Origin: Megachile rotundata
Lineage: Eukaryota > Arthropoda > Insecta > Hymenoptera > Megachilidae
DNA length: 64,000 bases
Assembly (NCBI RefSeq): GCF_050947335.1
Contig: NW_027473467.1
Coordinates: 238,794-302,793, forward strand
Direction: 5' to 3'
How positions within the stretch are numbered: position 1 is the first letter of the stretch; every line of letters begins with the position of its first letter. Below are positions 1 to 15,792 of this stretch, in pieces. The notes below the pieces were generated by a model. It saw only the letters and a list, made by a program, of their open reading frames with translations, did no database searches and was not told the origin of the DNA. Both the position numbers and the translations under genes were made by a program.

Positions 1-2680
1 TCACACAATCACAATCACACAATCACAATCACACAATCACAATCACACATTCACAATCACACAATCACAATCACACAATCACAATCACACAATCACAATC
101 ACACAATCACAATCACACAATCACAATCACACAATCACAATCACACAATCACAATCACACAATCACAATCACACAATCACAATCACACAATCACAATCAC
201 ACAATCACAATCACACAATCACAATCACACAATCACAATCACACAATCACAATCACACAATCACAATCACACAATCACAATCACACAATCACAATCACAC
301 AATCACAATCACACAATCACAATCACACAATCACAATCACACAATCACAATCACACAATCACAATCACACAATCACAATCACACAATCACAATCACACAA
401 TCACAATCACACAATCACAATCACACAATCACAATCACACAATCACAATCACACAATCACAATCACACAATCACAATCACACAATCACAATCACACAATC
501 ACAATCACACAATCACAATCACACAATCACAATCACACAATCACAATCACACAATCACAATCACACAATCACAATCACACAATCACAATCACACAATCAC
601 AATCACACAATCACAATCACACAATCACAATCACACAATCACAATCACACAATCACAATCACACAATCACAATCACACAATCACAATCACACAATCACAA
701 TCACACAATCACAATCACACAATCACAATCACACAATCACAATCACACAATCACAATCACACAATCACAATCACACAATCACAATCACACAATCACAATC
801 ACACAATCACAATCACACAATCACAATCACACAATCACAATCACACAATCACAATCACACAATCACAATCACACAATCACAATCACACAATCACAATCAC
901 ACAATCACAATCACACAATCACAATCACACAATCACAATCACACAATCACAATCACACAATCACAATCACACAATCACAATCACACAATCACAATCACAC
1001 AATCACAATCACACAATCACAATCACACAATCACAATCACACAATCACAATCACACAATCACAATCACACAATCACAATCACACAATCACAATCACACAA
1101 TCACAATCACACAATCACAATCACACAATCACAATCACACAATCACAATCACACAATCACAATCACACAATCACAATCACACAATCACAATCACACAATC
1201 ACAATCACACAATCACAATCACACAATCACAATCACACAATCACAATCACACAATCACAATCACACAATCACAATCACACAATCACAATCACACAATCAC
1301 AATCACACAATCACAATCACACAATCACAATCACACAATCACAATCACACAATCACAATCACACAATCACAATCACACAATCACAATCACACAATCACAA
1401 TCACACAATCACAATCACACAATCACAATCACACAATCACAATCACACAATCACAATCACACAATCACAATCACACAATCACAATCACACAATCACAATC
1501 ACACAATCACAATCACACAATCACAATCACACAATCACAATCACACAATCACAATCACACAATCACAATCACACAATCACAATCACACAATCACAATCAC
1601 ACAATCACAATCACACAATCACAATCACACAATCACAATCACACAATCACAATCACACAATCACAATCACACAATCACAATCACACAATCACAATCACAC
1701 AATCACAATCACACAATCACAATCACACAATCACAATCACACAATCACAATCACACAATCACAATCACACAATCACAATCACACAATCACAATCACACAA
1801 TCACAATCACACAATCACAATCACACAATCACAATCACACAATCACAATCACACAATCACAATCACACAATCACAATCACACAATCACAATCACACAATC
1901 ACAATCACACAATCACAATCACACAATCACAATCACACAATCACAATCACACAATCACAATCACACAATCACAATCACACAATCACAATCACACAATCAC
2001 AATCACACAATCACAATCACACAATCACAATCACACAATCACAATCACACAATCACAATCACACAATCACAATCACACAATCACAATCACACAATCACAA
2101 TCACACAATCACAATCACACAATCACAATCACACAATCACAATCACACAATCACAATCACACAATCACAATCACACAATCACAATCACACAATCACAATC
2201 ACACAATCACAATCACACAATCACAATCACACAATCACAATCACACAATCACAATCACACAATCACAATCACACAATCACAATCACACAATCACAATCAC
2301 ACAATCACAATCACACAATCACAATCACACAATCACAATCACACAATCACAATCACACAATCACAATCACACAATCACAATCACACAATCACAATCACAC
2401 AATCACAATCACACAATCACAATCACACAATCACAATCACACAATCACAATCACACAATCACAATCACACAATCACAATCACACAATCACAATCACACAA
2501 TCACAATCACACAATCACAATCACACAATCACAATCACACAATCACAATCACACAATCACAATCACACAATCACAATCTCACAATCACAATCACACAATC
2601 ACAATCACACAATCACAATCACACAATCACAATCACACAATCACAATCACACAATCACAATCACACAATCACAATCACAC
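1..2680. repeat. A array, near-perfect 14-mers (left edge)
   Basis: About 190 nearly identical AATCACAATCACAC units. Only two deviations stand out: ACATTCAC near position 50, and AATCTCAC near 2576. The first variant elsewhere marks A arrays that have just left a B block, and the second elsewhere lies about 70-120 bp before a V cassette. So this array probably follows a B block just outside the window and leads into the V1 element at 2681. Such low divergence suggests recent amplification or strong homogenisation. Confidence 0.95.
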
Positions 2681-3690
2681 AATCTCAATCACGATCACAC
2701 AATCACACAGTCACAATCCCACAATCACGATCACACAATCACGATCACACAGTCACGATCACACAATCACAATCACACAATCAGAATCACACAATCACAA
2801 TAACACAATCACACAATCACGATCACACAATCACTATCACACAATCACGATCACACAATCACAATCACACATTCACACAATCACAATCACAATCACACAT
2901 TCACAATCACGATCACACAATCACGATCACACAATCACAATCACACAATCACAATCACACAATCACAATCACACAATCACAATCACACAATCAGAATCAC
3001 ACAATCACAATCACACAATCACAATCACACAATCACAATCACACAATCACAATCACACAATCACAATCACACAATCACAATCACACAATCTCAATCACGA
3101 TCACACAATCACACAGTCACAATCCCACAATCACGATCACACAGTCACGATCACACAATCACACAGTCACGATCACACAATCACACTGTCACAATCCCAC
3201 AATCACGATCACACAATCACGATCACACAGTCACGATCACACAATCACAATCACACAATCACAATCACACAATCAGAATCACACAATCACAATAACACAG
3301 TCGCACAATCACGATCACACAATCACAATCACACCATCACAATCACACAATCACAATCACACAATCACAATCACACAATTACAATCACACAATCACTATC
3401 ACAAAATCACGATCACACAATCACAATCACACAATCACAATCACACAATCACAATCACACAATCACGATCACACAATCACGATCACACAATCACGGTCGC
3501 GCAATCACGATCACACAATCTCGATCGCACAATCACAATCACACAGTCACACAATCACAATCACAATCACAATCACACAATCACAATCACACAATCAGAA
3601 TCACACAATCACAATCACACAATCACAATCACACAATCACAATCACACAATCACAATCACACAATCACAATCACACAATCAGTATCACAC
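2681..3690. repeat. V1-V2 cassette 1
   Basis: V1 runs 2681-2930. Its variants in order are AATCTCAATCACGATCAC, CACAGTCACAATCCC, AATCAGAATC, AATAACACAATCACAC, AATCACTATC and two ACATTCAC motifs. V2 runs 3087-3690. It shares the V1 opening, then has CACTGTCACAATCCC, AATAACACAGTCGCAC, CACACCATCAC, ACAATTACAATC, TATCACAAAATC, GGTCGCGC, AATCTCGATCGCAC, a run of extra AATCAC hexamers, and ends at AATCAGTATC. The shared opening makes V1 and V2 paralogous modules. This V2 is the GGTCGCGC subtype. Confidence 0.9.
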
Positions 3691-4034
3691 AATCACAATC
3701 ACACAATCACAATCACACAATCACAATCACACAATCACAATCACACAATCACAATCACACAATCACAATCACACAATCACAATCACACAATCACAATCAC
3801 ACAATCACAATCACACAATCACACAATCACAATCACACAATCACAATCACACAATCACAATCACACAATCACAATCACACAATCACAATCACACAATCAC
3901 AATCACACAATCACAATCACACAATCACAATCACACAATCACAATCACACAATCACAATCACACAATCACAATCTCACAATCACAATCACACAATCACAA
4001 TCACACAATCACAATCACACAATCACAATCACAC
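3691..4034. repeat. A spacer between V cassettes
   Basis: Plain A-family 14-mers with one octamer-only unit near 3820 and one AATCTCAC variant near 3973. Nothing else is present. Confidence 0.85.
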
Positions 4035-4440
4035 AATCACGATCACACAATCACACAGTCACGATCACACAATCACACTGTCACAATCCCACAATCACGA
4101 TCACACAATCACGATCACACAGTCACGATCACACAATCACAATCACACAATCAGAATCACACAATCACAATAACACAGTCGCACAATCACGATCACACAA
4201 TCACAATCACACCATCACAATCACACAATCACAATCACACAATCACAATCACACAATTACAATCACACAATCACTATCACAAAATCACGATCACACAATC
4301 ACAATCACACAATCACAATCACACAATCACAATCACACAATCACGATCACACAATCACGATCGCGCAATCACGATCACACAATCTCGATCGCACAATCAC
4401 AATCACACAGTCACACAATCACAATCACAATCACAATCAC
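4035..4440. repeat. 5'-truncated V2 element
   Basis: It enters V2 part-way, at CACGATCACACAATC just before CACTGTCACAATCCC, and keeps the rest as far as the extra AATCAC hexamers. The AATCTCAATC opening and the AATCAGTATC end are missing. It has CGATCGCGC rather than GGTCGCGC. It is the first module of the 2.4 kb higher-order repeat whose second copy starts at 6447, a shift of 2412 bp. Confidence 0.85.
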
Positions 4441-4582
4441 ACAATCACAATCACACAATCACAATCACACAATCACAATCACACAATCACAATCTCACAA
4501 TCACAATCACACAATCACAATCACACAATCACAATCACACAATCACAATCACACAATCACAATCACACAATCACAATCACAC

Positions 4583-5630
4583 AATCTCAATCACGATCAC
4601 ACAATCACACAGTCACAATCCCACAATCACGATCACACAATCACGATCACACAGTCACGATCACACAATCACAATCACACAATCAGAATCACACAATCAC
4701 AATAACACAATCACACAATCACGATCACACAATCACTATCACACAATCACGATCACACAATCACAATCACACATTCACACAATCACAATCACAATCACAC
4801 ATTCACAATCACGATCACACAATCACGATCACACAATCACAATCACACAATCACAATCACACAATCACAATCACACAATCACAATCACACAATCAGAATC
4901 ACACAATCACAATCACACAATCACAATCACACAATCACAATCACACAATCACAATCACACAATCACAATCACACAATCACAATCACACAATCACAATCAC
5001 ACAATCACAATCACACAATCACAATCACACAATCTCAATCACGATCACACAATCACACAGTCACAATCCCACAATCACGATCACACAGTCACGATCACAC
5101 AATCACACAGTCACGATCACACAATCACACTGTCACAATCCCACAATCACGATCACACAATCACGATCACACAGTCACGATCACACAATCACAATCACAC
5201 AATCACAATCACACAATCAGAATCACACAATCACAATAACACAGTCGCACAATCACGATCACACAATCACAATCACACCATCACAATCACACAATCACAA
5301 TCACACAATCACAATCACACAATTACAATCACACAATCACTATCACAAAATCACGATCACACAATCACAATCACACAATCACAATCACACAATCACAATC
5401 ACACAATCACGATCACACAATCACGATCACACAATCACGGTCGCGCAATCACGATCACACAATCTCGATCGCACAATCACAATCACACAGTCACACAATC
5501 ACAATCACAATCACAATCACACAATCACAATCACACAATCAGAATCACACAATCACAATCACACAATCACAATCACACAATCACAATCACACAATCACAA
5601 TCACACAATCACAATCACACAATCAGTATC
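4583..5630. repeat. V1-V2 cassette 2
   Basis: V1 at 4583-4832 and V2 at 5031-5630, both with the full set of ordered variants; V2 has GGTCGCGC. An ACAATTAC unit just after it (near 5665) recurs at the same place after the V2 at 7443, near 8076. This marks 4583-5665 and 7023-8076 as copies of one parent. Confidence 0.88.
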
Positions 5631-6082
5631 ACACAATCACAATCACACAATCACAATCACACAATTACAATCACACAATCACAATCACACAATCACAATC
5701 ACACAATCACAATCACACAATCACAATCACACAATCACAATCACACAATCACAATCACACAATCACAATCACACAATCACAATCACACAATCACAATCAC
5801 ACAATCACAATCACACAATCACAATCACACAATCACAATCACACAATCACAATCACACAATCACAATCACACAATCACAATCACACAATCACAATCACAC
5901 AATCACAATCACACAATCACAATCACACAATCACAATCACACAATCACAATCACACAATCACAATCACACAATCACAATCACACAATCACAATCTCACAA
6001 TCACAATCACACAATCACAATCACACAATCACAATCACACAATCACAATCACACAATCACAATCACACAATCACAATCACAC

Positions 6083-6850
6083 AATCTCAATCACGATCAC
6101 ACAATCACACAGTCACAATCCCACAATCACGAACACACAATCACGATCACACAGTCACGATCACACAATCACAATCACACAATCAGAATCACACAATCAC
6201 AATAACACAATCACACAATCACGATCACACAATCACTATCACACAATCACGATCACACAATCACAATCACACATTCACACAATCACAATCACAATCACAC
6301 ATTCACAATCACAATCACACAATCACAATCACACAATCACAATCACACAATCACAATCACACAATCACAATCTCACAATCACAATCACACAATCACAATC
6401 ACACAATCACAATCACACAATCACAATCACACAATCACAATCACACAATCACGATCACACAATCACACAGTCACGATCACACAATCACACTGTCACAATC
6501 CCACAATCACGATCACACAATCACGATCACACAGTCACGATCACACAATCACAATCACACAATCAGAATCACACAATCACAATAACACAGTCGCACAATC
6601 ACGATCACACAATCACAATCACACCATCACAATCACACAATCACAATCACACAATCACAATCACACAATTACAATCACACAATCACTATCACAAAATCAC
6701 GATCACACAATCACAATCACACAATCACAATCACACAATCACAATCACACAATCACGATCACACAATCACGATCGCGCAATCACGATCACACAATCTCGA
6801 TCGCACAATCACAATCACACAGTCACACAATCACAATCACAATCACAATC
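6083..6850. repeat. V1 with GAACAC marker, then truncated V2
   Basis: V1 at 6083-6312 carries CACGAACACAC near 6130 in place of CACGATCACAC. The only other copy of that change is near 8500. The end of this V1 has reverted to plain units (ACATTCACAATCACAAT). A truncated V2 starts at 6447, as at 4035, with CGATCGCGC near 6770. Confidence 0.87.
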
Positions 6851-7022
6851 ACACAATCACAATCACACAATCACAATCACACAATCACAATCACACAATC
6901 ACAATCTCACAATCACAATCACACAATCACAATCACACAATCACAATCACACAATCACAATCACACAATCACAATCACACAATCACAATCACACAATCAC
7001 AATCACACAATCACAATCACAC

Positions 7023-8042
7023 AATCTCAATCACGATCACACAATCACACAGTCACAATCCCACAATCACGATCACACAATCACGATCACACAGTCACGG
7101 TCACACAATCACAATCACACAATCAGAATCACACAATCACAATAACACAATCACACAATCACGATCACACAATCACTATCACACAATCACGATCACACAA
7201 TCACAATCACACATTCACACAATCACAATCACAATCACACATTCACAATCACGATCACACAATCACGATCACACAATCACAATCACACAATCACAATCAC
7301 ACAATCACAATCACACAATCACAATCACACAATCAGAATCACACAATCACAATCACACAATCACAATCACACAATCACAATCACACAATCACAATCACAC
7401 TATCACAATCACACAATCACAATCACACAATCACAATCACACAATCTCAATCACGATCACACAATCACACAGTCACAATCCCACAATCACGATCACACAG
7501 TCACGATCACACAATCACACAGTCACGATCACACAATCACACTGTCACAATCCCACAATCACGATCACACAATCACGATCACACAGTCACGATCACACAA
7601 TCACAATCACACAATCACAATCACACAATCAGAATCACACAATCACAATAACACAGTCGCACAATCACGATCACACAATCACAATCACACCATCACAATC
7701 ACACAATCACAATCACACAATCACAATCACACAATTACAATCACACAATCACTATCACAAAATCACGATCACACAATCACAATCACACAATCACAATCAC
7801 ACAATCACAATCACACAATCACGATCACACAATCACGATCACACAATCACGGTCGCGCAATCACGATCACACAATCTCGATCGCACAATCACAATCACAC
7901 AGTCACACAATCACAATCACAATCACAATCACACAATCACAATCACACAATCAGAATCACACAATCACAATCACACAATCACAATCACACAATCACAATC
8001 ACACAATCACAATCACACAATCACAATCACACAATCAGTATC
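7023..8042. repeat. V1-V2 cassette 3
   Basis: V1 at 7023-7272 and V2 at 7443-8042 (GGTCGCGC subtype). The V1 to V2 distance is 420 bp, against 448 bp in cassette 2; the 28-bp difference is exactly two units. One CACGGTCAC change near 7098 is private to this V1. Confidence 0.88.
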
Positions 8043-8452
8043 ACACAATCACAATCACACAATCACAATCACACAATTACAATCACACAATCACAATCAC
8101 ACAATCACAATCACACAATCACAATCACACAATCACAATCACACAATCACAATCACACAATCACAATCACACAATCACAATCACACAATCACAATCACAC
8201 AATCACAATCACACAATCACAATCACACAATCACAATCACACAATCACAATCACACAATCACAATCACACAATCACAATCACACAATCCCAATCACACAA
8301 TCACAATCACACAATCACAATCACACAATCACAATCACACAATCACAATCACACAATCACAATCTCACAATCACAATCACACAATCACAATCACACAATC
8401 ACAATCACACAATCACAATCACACAATCACAATCACACAATCACAATCACAC

Positions 8453-9402
8453 AATCTCAATCACGATCACACAATCACACAGTCACAATCCCACAATCAC
8501 GAACACACAATCACGATCACACAGTCACGATCACACAATCACAATCACACAATCAGAATCACACAATCACAATAACACAATCACACAATCACGATCACAC
8601 AATCACTATCACACAATCACGATCACACAATCACAATCACACATTCACACAATCACAATCACAATCACACATTCACAATCACGATCACACAATCACGATC
8701 ACACCATCACAATCACACAATCACAATCACACAATCACAATCACACAATCACAATCACACAATCAGAATCACACAATCACAATCACACAATCACAATCAC
8801 ACAATCACAATCACACAATCTCAATCACGATCACACAATCACACAGTCACAATCCCACAATCACGATCACACAGTCACGATCACACAATCACACAGTCAC
8901 GATCACACAATCACACTGTCACAATCCCACAATCACGATCACACAATCACGATCACACAGTCACGATCACACAATCACAATCACACAATCAGAATCACAC
9001 AATCACAATAACACAGTCGCACAATCACGATCACACAATCACAATCACACCATCACAATCACACAATCACAATCACACAATCACAATCACACAATTACAA
9101 TCACACAATCACTATCACAAAATCACGATCACACAATCACAATCACACAATCACAATCACACAATCACAATCACACAATCACGATCACACAATCACGATC
9201 GCGCAATCACGATCACACAATCTCGATCGCACAATCACAATCACACAGTCACACAATCACAATCACAATCACAATCACACAATCACAATCACACAATCAG
9301 AATCACACAATCACAATCACACAATCACAATCACACAATCACAATCACACAATCACAATCACACAATCACAATCACACAATCACAATCACACAATCAGTA
9401 TC
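8453..9402. repeat. V1-V2 cassette 4, next to a B block
   Basis: V1 at 8453-8702 has the GAACAC marker (near 8502), followed by a private CACACCATCAC near 8703. V2 at 8817-9402 is the CGATCGCGC subtype, as are nearly all V2 copies that directly precede a J element. It ends at AATCAGTATC and is followed within 20 bp by J. Confidence 0.88.
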
Positions 9403-9420
9403 ACACAATCACAATCACAC

Positions 9421-9450
9421 ATTCACAATCACGATCACATAATCACGATC
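9421..9450. repeat. J junction element, copy 1
   Basis: ATTCACAATCACGATCAC, then ATAATCACGATC. It marks the V-to-B change; the first CATAC unit follows about 75 bp on. The ATAA inside it is one of the few stops on the + strand. Confidence 0.85.
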
Positions 9451-9497
9451 ACACAATCACAATCACACAATCACAATCACACAATCACAATCACACA

Positions 9498-10904
9498 ATC
9501 ACAATCATACAATCACAATCATACAATCACAATCATACAATCACAATCATACAATCACAATCATACAATCACAATCATACAATCACAATCATGCAATCAC
9601 AATCATACAATCACAATCATACAATCACAATCATACAATCACAGTCATACAATCACAATCATACAATCACAATCATACAATCACAATCATACAATCGCAA
9701 TCATACAATCACAATATTACAATCACAATCATACAATCACAATCATACAATCACAATCATACAATCGCAATCATACAATCACAATCATTCAATCACAATC
9801 ATACAATCACAATCATACGATCGCAATCATACAATCACAATCATACCATCACAATCATACAATCACAATCATACAATCATAATCATACAATTACAATCAT
9901 CCAATCACAATCATACTATCACAATCATACAATCGCAAGCATACAATCACAATCATACAATCACAATCCTACAATCGCAATCATACAATTACAATCTCCC
10001 AAATTCAATCATACAATCACAATCATACAGTCACAATCATACAATCACAATCATACAATCACGATAATACTATCGCAATCATACAATCACAATCAAAAAG
10101 TCACAATCATACAATCACAATCATACAATCACAATAAAACAATCGTAATCATACAATCACAATCATACAATCGCAATCATACAATCACAATATTACAATC
10201 ACAATCATACAATCACAATCATACAATCGCAATCATACAATCACAATCATTCAATCACAATCATACAATCACAATCATACGATCGCAATCATACAATCAC
10301 AATCATACCATCACAATCATACAATCAGAATCATACAATCACAATCATACAATCACAATCATACAATCACAATCATACAATCACAATCATACAATCACAA
10401 TCATGCAATCACAATCATACAATCACAATCATACAATCACAATCATACAATCACAGTCATACAATCACAATCATACAATCACAATCATACAATCGCAATC
10501 ATACAATCACAATATTACAATCACAATCATACAATCACAATCATACAATCGCAATCATACAATCACAATCATTCAATCACAATCATACAATCACAATCAT
10601 ACGATCGCAATCATACAATCACAATCATACCATCACAATCATACAATCACAATCATACAATCATAATCATACAATTACAATCATACAATCACAATCATAC
10701 TATCACAATCATACAATCGCAAGCATACAATCACAATCATACAATCACAATCCTACAATCGCAATCATACAATTACAATCTCCCAAATTCAATCATACAA
10801 TCACAATCATACAGTCACAATCATACAATCACAATCATACAATCACGATAATACTATCGCAATCATACAATCACAATCAAAAAGTCACAATCATACAATC
10901 ACAA
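9498..10904. repeat. B block 1
   Basis: The unit changes to AATCACAATCATAC. Ordered private variants include CATGC, CAGTCATAC, AATATTAC, AATCATTC, CATACGATCGC, CATACCATC, AATCATAATC, AATTACAATC, CATACTATC, AATCGCAAGC, AATCCTAC, AATCTCCCAAATTC, AATCACGATAATAC, AATCAAAAAGTC and AATAAAACAATCGTAATC. The set occurs twice, with CATGC at 9590 and 10402, 812 bp (58 units) apart. In the first copy CATGC to AATATTAC is one 14-bp unit longer, which changes the reading frame of the overlying ORF. The block ends abruptly into A units at about 10905. Confidence 0.9.
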
Positions 10905-12268
10905 TCACACAATCACAATCACACAATCACAATCACACAATCAGAATCACACAATCACAATCACACAATCACAATCACACAATCACAATCACACAATCAC
11001 AATCACACAATCACAATCACACAATCTCAATCACGATCACACAATCACACAGTCACAATCCCACAATCACGATCACACAGTCACGATCACACAATCACAC
11101 AGTCACGATCACACAATCACACTGTCACAATCCCACAATCACGATCACACAATCACGATCACACAGTCACGATCACACAATCACAATCACACAATCAGAA
11201 TCACACAATCACAATAACACAGTCGCACAATCACGATCACACAATCACAATCACACCATCACAATCACACAATCACAATCACACAATCACAATCACACAA
11301 TTACAATCACACAATCACTATCACAAAATCACGATCACACAATCACAATCACACAATCACAATCACAATCACACAATCACAATCACACAATCACGATCAC
11401 ACAATCACGATCACACAATCACGATCACACAATCACGATCGCGCAATCACGATCACACAATCTCGATCGCACAATCACAATCACACAGTCACACAATCAC
11501 AATCACAATCACAATCACACAATCACAATCACACAATCAGAATCACACAATCACAATCACACAATCACAATCACACAATCACAATCACACAATCACAATC
11601 ACACAATCACAATCACACAATCACAATCACACAATCACAATCACACAATCACAATCACACAATCACAATCACACAATCACAATCACACAATCTCAATCAC
11701 GATCACACAATCACACAGTCACAATCCCACAATCACGATCACACAGTCACGATCACACAATCACACAGTCACGATCACACAATCACACTGTCACAATCCC
11801 ACAATCACGATCACACAATCACGATCACACAGTCACGATCACACAATCACAATCACACAATCAGAATCACACAATCACAATAACACAGTCGCACAATCAC
11901 GATCACACAATCACAATCACACCATCACAATCACACAATCACAATCACACAATCACAATCACACAATTACAATCACACAATCACTATCACAAAATCACGA
12001 CCACACAATCACAATCACACAATCACACAATCACAATCACACAATCACGATCACACAATCACGATCACACAATCACGATCGCGCAATCACGATCACACAA
12101 TCTCGATCGCACAATCACAATCACACAGTCACACAATCACAATCACAATCACAATCACACAATCACAATCACACAATCAGAATCACACAATCACAATCAC
12201 ACAATCACAATCACACAATCACAATCACACAATCACAATCACACAATCACAATCACACAATCAGTATC
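10905..12268. repeat. Tandem V2-V2 without V1
   Basis: B units join A units that go directly into AATCAGAATC, the flank normally found after V1. V2 copies then start at 11023 and 11689, 666 bp apart. The first lacks the AATCAGTATC end; the second ends with it at 12268. Both have CGATCGCGC. The second carries CACGACCACAC near 11998 and a missing hexamer near 12025. Confidence 0.85.
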
Positions 12269-12286
12269 ACACAATCACAATCACAC

Positions 12287-12316
12287 ATTCACAATCACGA
12301 TCACATAATCACGATC
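12287..12316. repeat. J junction element, copy 2
   Basis: Same 30-bp element, preceded here by a V2 end (AATCAGTATC). It is the left boundary of the 3772-bp-offset duplication; the partner J is at 16059. Confidence 0.85.
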
Positions 12317-12369
12317 ACACAATCACAATCACACAATCACAATCACACAATCACAATCACACAATCACA

Positions 12370-14658
12370 ATCATACAATCACAATCATACAATCACAATC
12401 ATACAATCACAATCATACAATCACAATCATACAATCACAATCATACAATCACAATCATGCAATCACAATCATACAATCACAATCATACAATCACAATCAT
12501 ACAATCACAGTCATACAATCACAATCATACAATCACAATCATACAATCGCAATCATACAATCACAATATTACAATTACAATCATACAATCACAATCATAC
12601 AATCGCAATCATACAATCACAATCATTCAATCACAATCATACAATCACAATCATACGATCGCAATCATACAATCACAATCATACCATCACAATCATACAA
12701 TCACAATCATACAATCATAATCATACAATTACAATCATACAATCACAATCATACTATCACAATCATACAATCGCAAGCATACAATCACAATCATACAATC
12801 ACAATCCTACAATCGCAATCATACAATTACAATCTCCCAAATTCAATCATACAATCACAATCATACAGTCACAATCATACAATCACAATCATACAATCAC
12901 GATAATACTATCGCAATCATACAATCACAATCAAAAAGTCACAATCATACAATCACAATCATACAATCACAATAAAACAATCGTAATCATACAATCACAA
13001 TCATACAATCGCAATCATACAATCACAATATTACAATCACAATCATACAATCACAATCATACAATCGAAATCATACAATCACAATCATTCAATCACAATC
13101 ATACAATCACAATCATACGATCGCAATCATACAATCACAATCATACCATCACAATCATACAATCAGAATCATACAATCACAATCATACAATCACAATCAT
13201 ACAATCACAATCATACAATCACAATCATACAATCACAATCATGCAATCACAATCATACAATCACAATCATACAATCACAATCATACAATCACAGTCATAC
13301 AATCACAATCATACAATCACAATCATACAATCGCAATCATACAATCACAATATTACAATCACAATCATACAATCACAATCATACAATCGCAATCATACAA
13401 TCACAATCATTCAATCACAATCATACAATCACAATCATACGATCGCAATCATACAATCACAATCATACCATCACAATCATACAATCACAATCATACAATC
13501 ATAATCATACAATTACAATCATACAATCACAATCATACTATCACAATCATACAATCGCAAGCATACAATCACAATCATACAATCACAATCCTACAATCGC
13601 AATCATACAATTACAATCTCCCAAATTCAATCATACAATCACAATCATACAGTCACAATCACACAATCATAATCATACAATCACGATAATACTATCGCAA
13701 TCATACAATCACAATCAAAAAGTCACAATCATACAATCACAATCATACAATCATAATCATACAAAGACAATCATACAATCACAATCATACAATCACAATC
13801 ATACTATCACAATCATACAATCACAATCATACAATCACAATCATACAATCACAATCATACAATCATAATCATACAATCACAATCATACAATCGCAATCAT
13901 ACAATCACAATCATACAATCACAATCATACAATCAATATCATACAATCACAATCATACAATCACAATCATGCAATCACAATCATACAATCACATACATAC
14001 AATCGCAATCATACAATCACAATCATACAATCACAATCATACAATCGCAATCATACAATTACAATCTCCCAAATACAATCATACAATCACAGTCATGCAA
14101 TCACAGTCATACAATCACAATCACACAATCACAATCATACAATCACAATCATAGAGTCACAATCATACTGTCACAATCTTACCATCACAATCATACAATC
14201 AGAATCATACAATCATAATCATACAATCACAATCATACAATCGCAATCATACAATCACAATATTACAATCACAATATTACAATCACAATCATACAATCAC
14301 AATCATACTATCGCAATCATACAATCACAATCATACCATCACCATCATACAATCACAATCATACAATCATAATCATACAATTACAATCATACAATCACAA
14401 TCATACAATCACAATCATACAATCACAATCATACAATCACAATCATACAATCACAATCATACAATCGCAATCATACAATCACAATCATACAATCGCAATC
14501 ATACAATTACAATCTCCAAAATACAATCTCCCAAATACAATCATACAATCAGAATCATACAATCACAATCATACAATCACAATCATACAATCATAATCAT
14601 ACAATCACAATCATACAATCGCAATCATACAATCACAATATTACAATCACAATCATAC
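12370..14658. repeat. B block 2 (long form)
   Basis: Two copies of the B variant set with CATGC at 12456 and 13240, 784 bp (56 units) apart. A distal part follows with TACAAAGACAATC, AATCAATATC, CACATACATAC, CATAGAGTC, CATACTGTC, AATCTTACC, doubled AATATTAC, CATCACCATC and AATCTCCAAAATAC. It returns to A units right after a last AATATTAC. It is a near-identical copy of the block at 16142, shifted by 3772 bp throughout. Confidence 0.9.
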
Positions 14659-15792
14659 AATCACAATCACACAATCACAATCACACAATCACAATCACAC
14701 AATCACAATCACACAATCACACAATCACAATCACACAATCACAATCACACAATCACAATCACACAATCACAATCACACATTCACAATCACACAATCACAA
14801 TCACACAATCACAATCACACAATCACAATCACACAATCACAATCACACAATCACAATCACACAATCACAATCACACAATCACAATCACACAATCACAATC
14901 ACACAATCACAATCACACAATCACAATCACACAATCACAATCACACAATCACAATCACACAATCACAATCACACAATCACAATCACACAATCACAATCAC
15001 ACAATCACAATCACACAATCACAATCACACAATCACAATCACACAATCACAATCACACAATCACAATCACACAATCACAATCACACAATCACAATCACAC
15101 AATCACAATCACACAATCACAATCACACAATCACAATCACACAATCACAATCACACAATCACAATCACACAATCACAATCACACAATCACAATCACACAA
15201 TCACAATCACAATCACACAATCACAATCACACAATCACAATCACACAATCACAATCACACAATCACAATCACACAATCACAATCACACAATCACAATCAC
15301 ACAATCACAATCACACAATCACAATCACACAATCACAATCACACAATCACAATCACACAATCACAATCACACAATCACAATCACACAATCACAATCACAC
15401 AATCACAATCACACAATCACAATCACACAATCACAATCACACAATCACAATCACACAATCACAATCACACAATCACAATCACACAATCACAATCACACAA
15501 TCACAATCACACAATCACAATCACACAATCACAATCACACAATCACAATCACACAATCACAATCACACAATCACAATCACACAATCACAATCACACAATC
15601 ACAATCACACAATCACAATCACACAATCACAATCACACAATCACAATCACACAATCACAATCACACAATCACAATCACACAATCACAATCACACAATCAC
15701 AATCACACAATCACAATCACACAATCACAATCACACAATCACAATCACTCAATCACAATCACACAATCACAATCACACAATCACAATCACAC
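14659..15792. repeat. A array
   Basis: Plain 14-mers with an octamer-only unit near 14717, the ACATTCAC marker at about 14780, one extra hexamer near 15210 and an AATCACTCAATC variant near 15748. It separates the two copies of the 3772-bp duplication. Confidence 0.9.
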
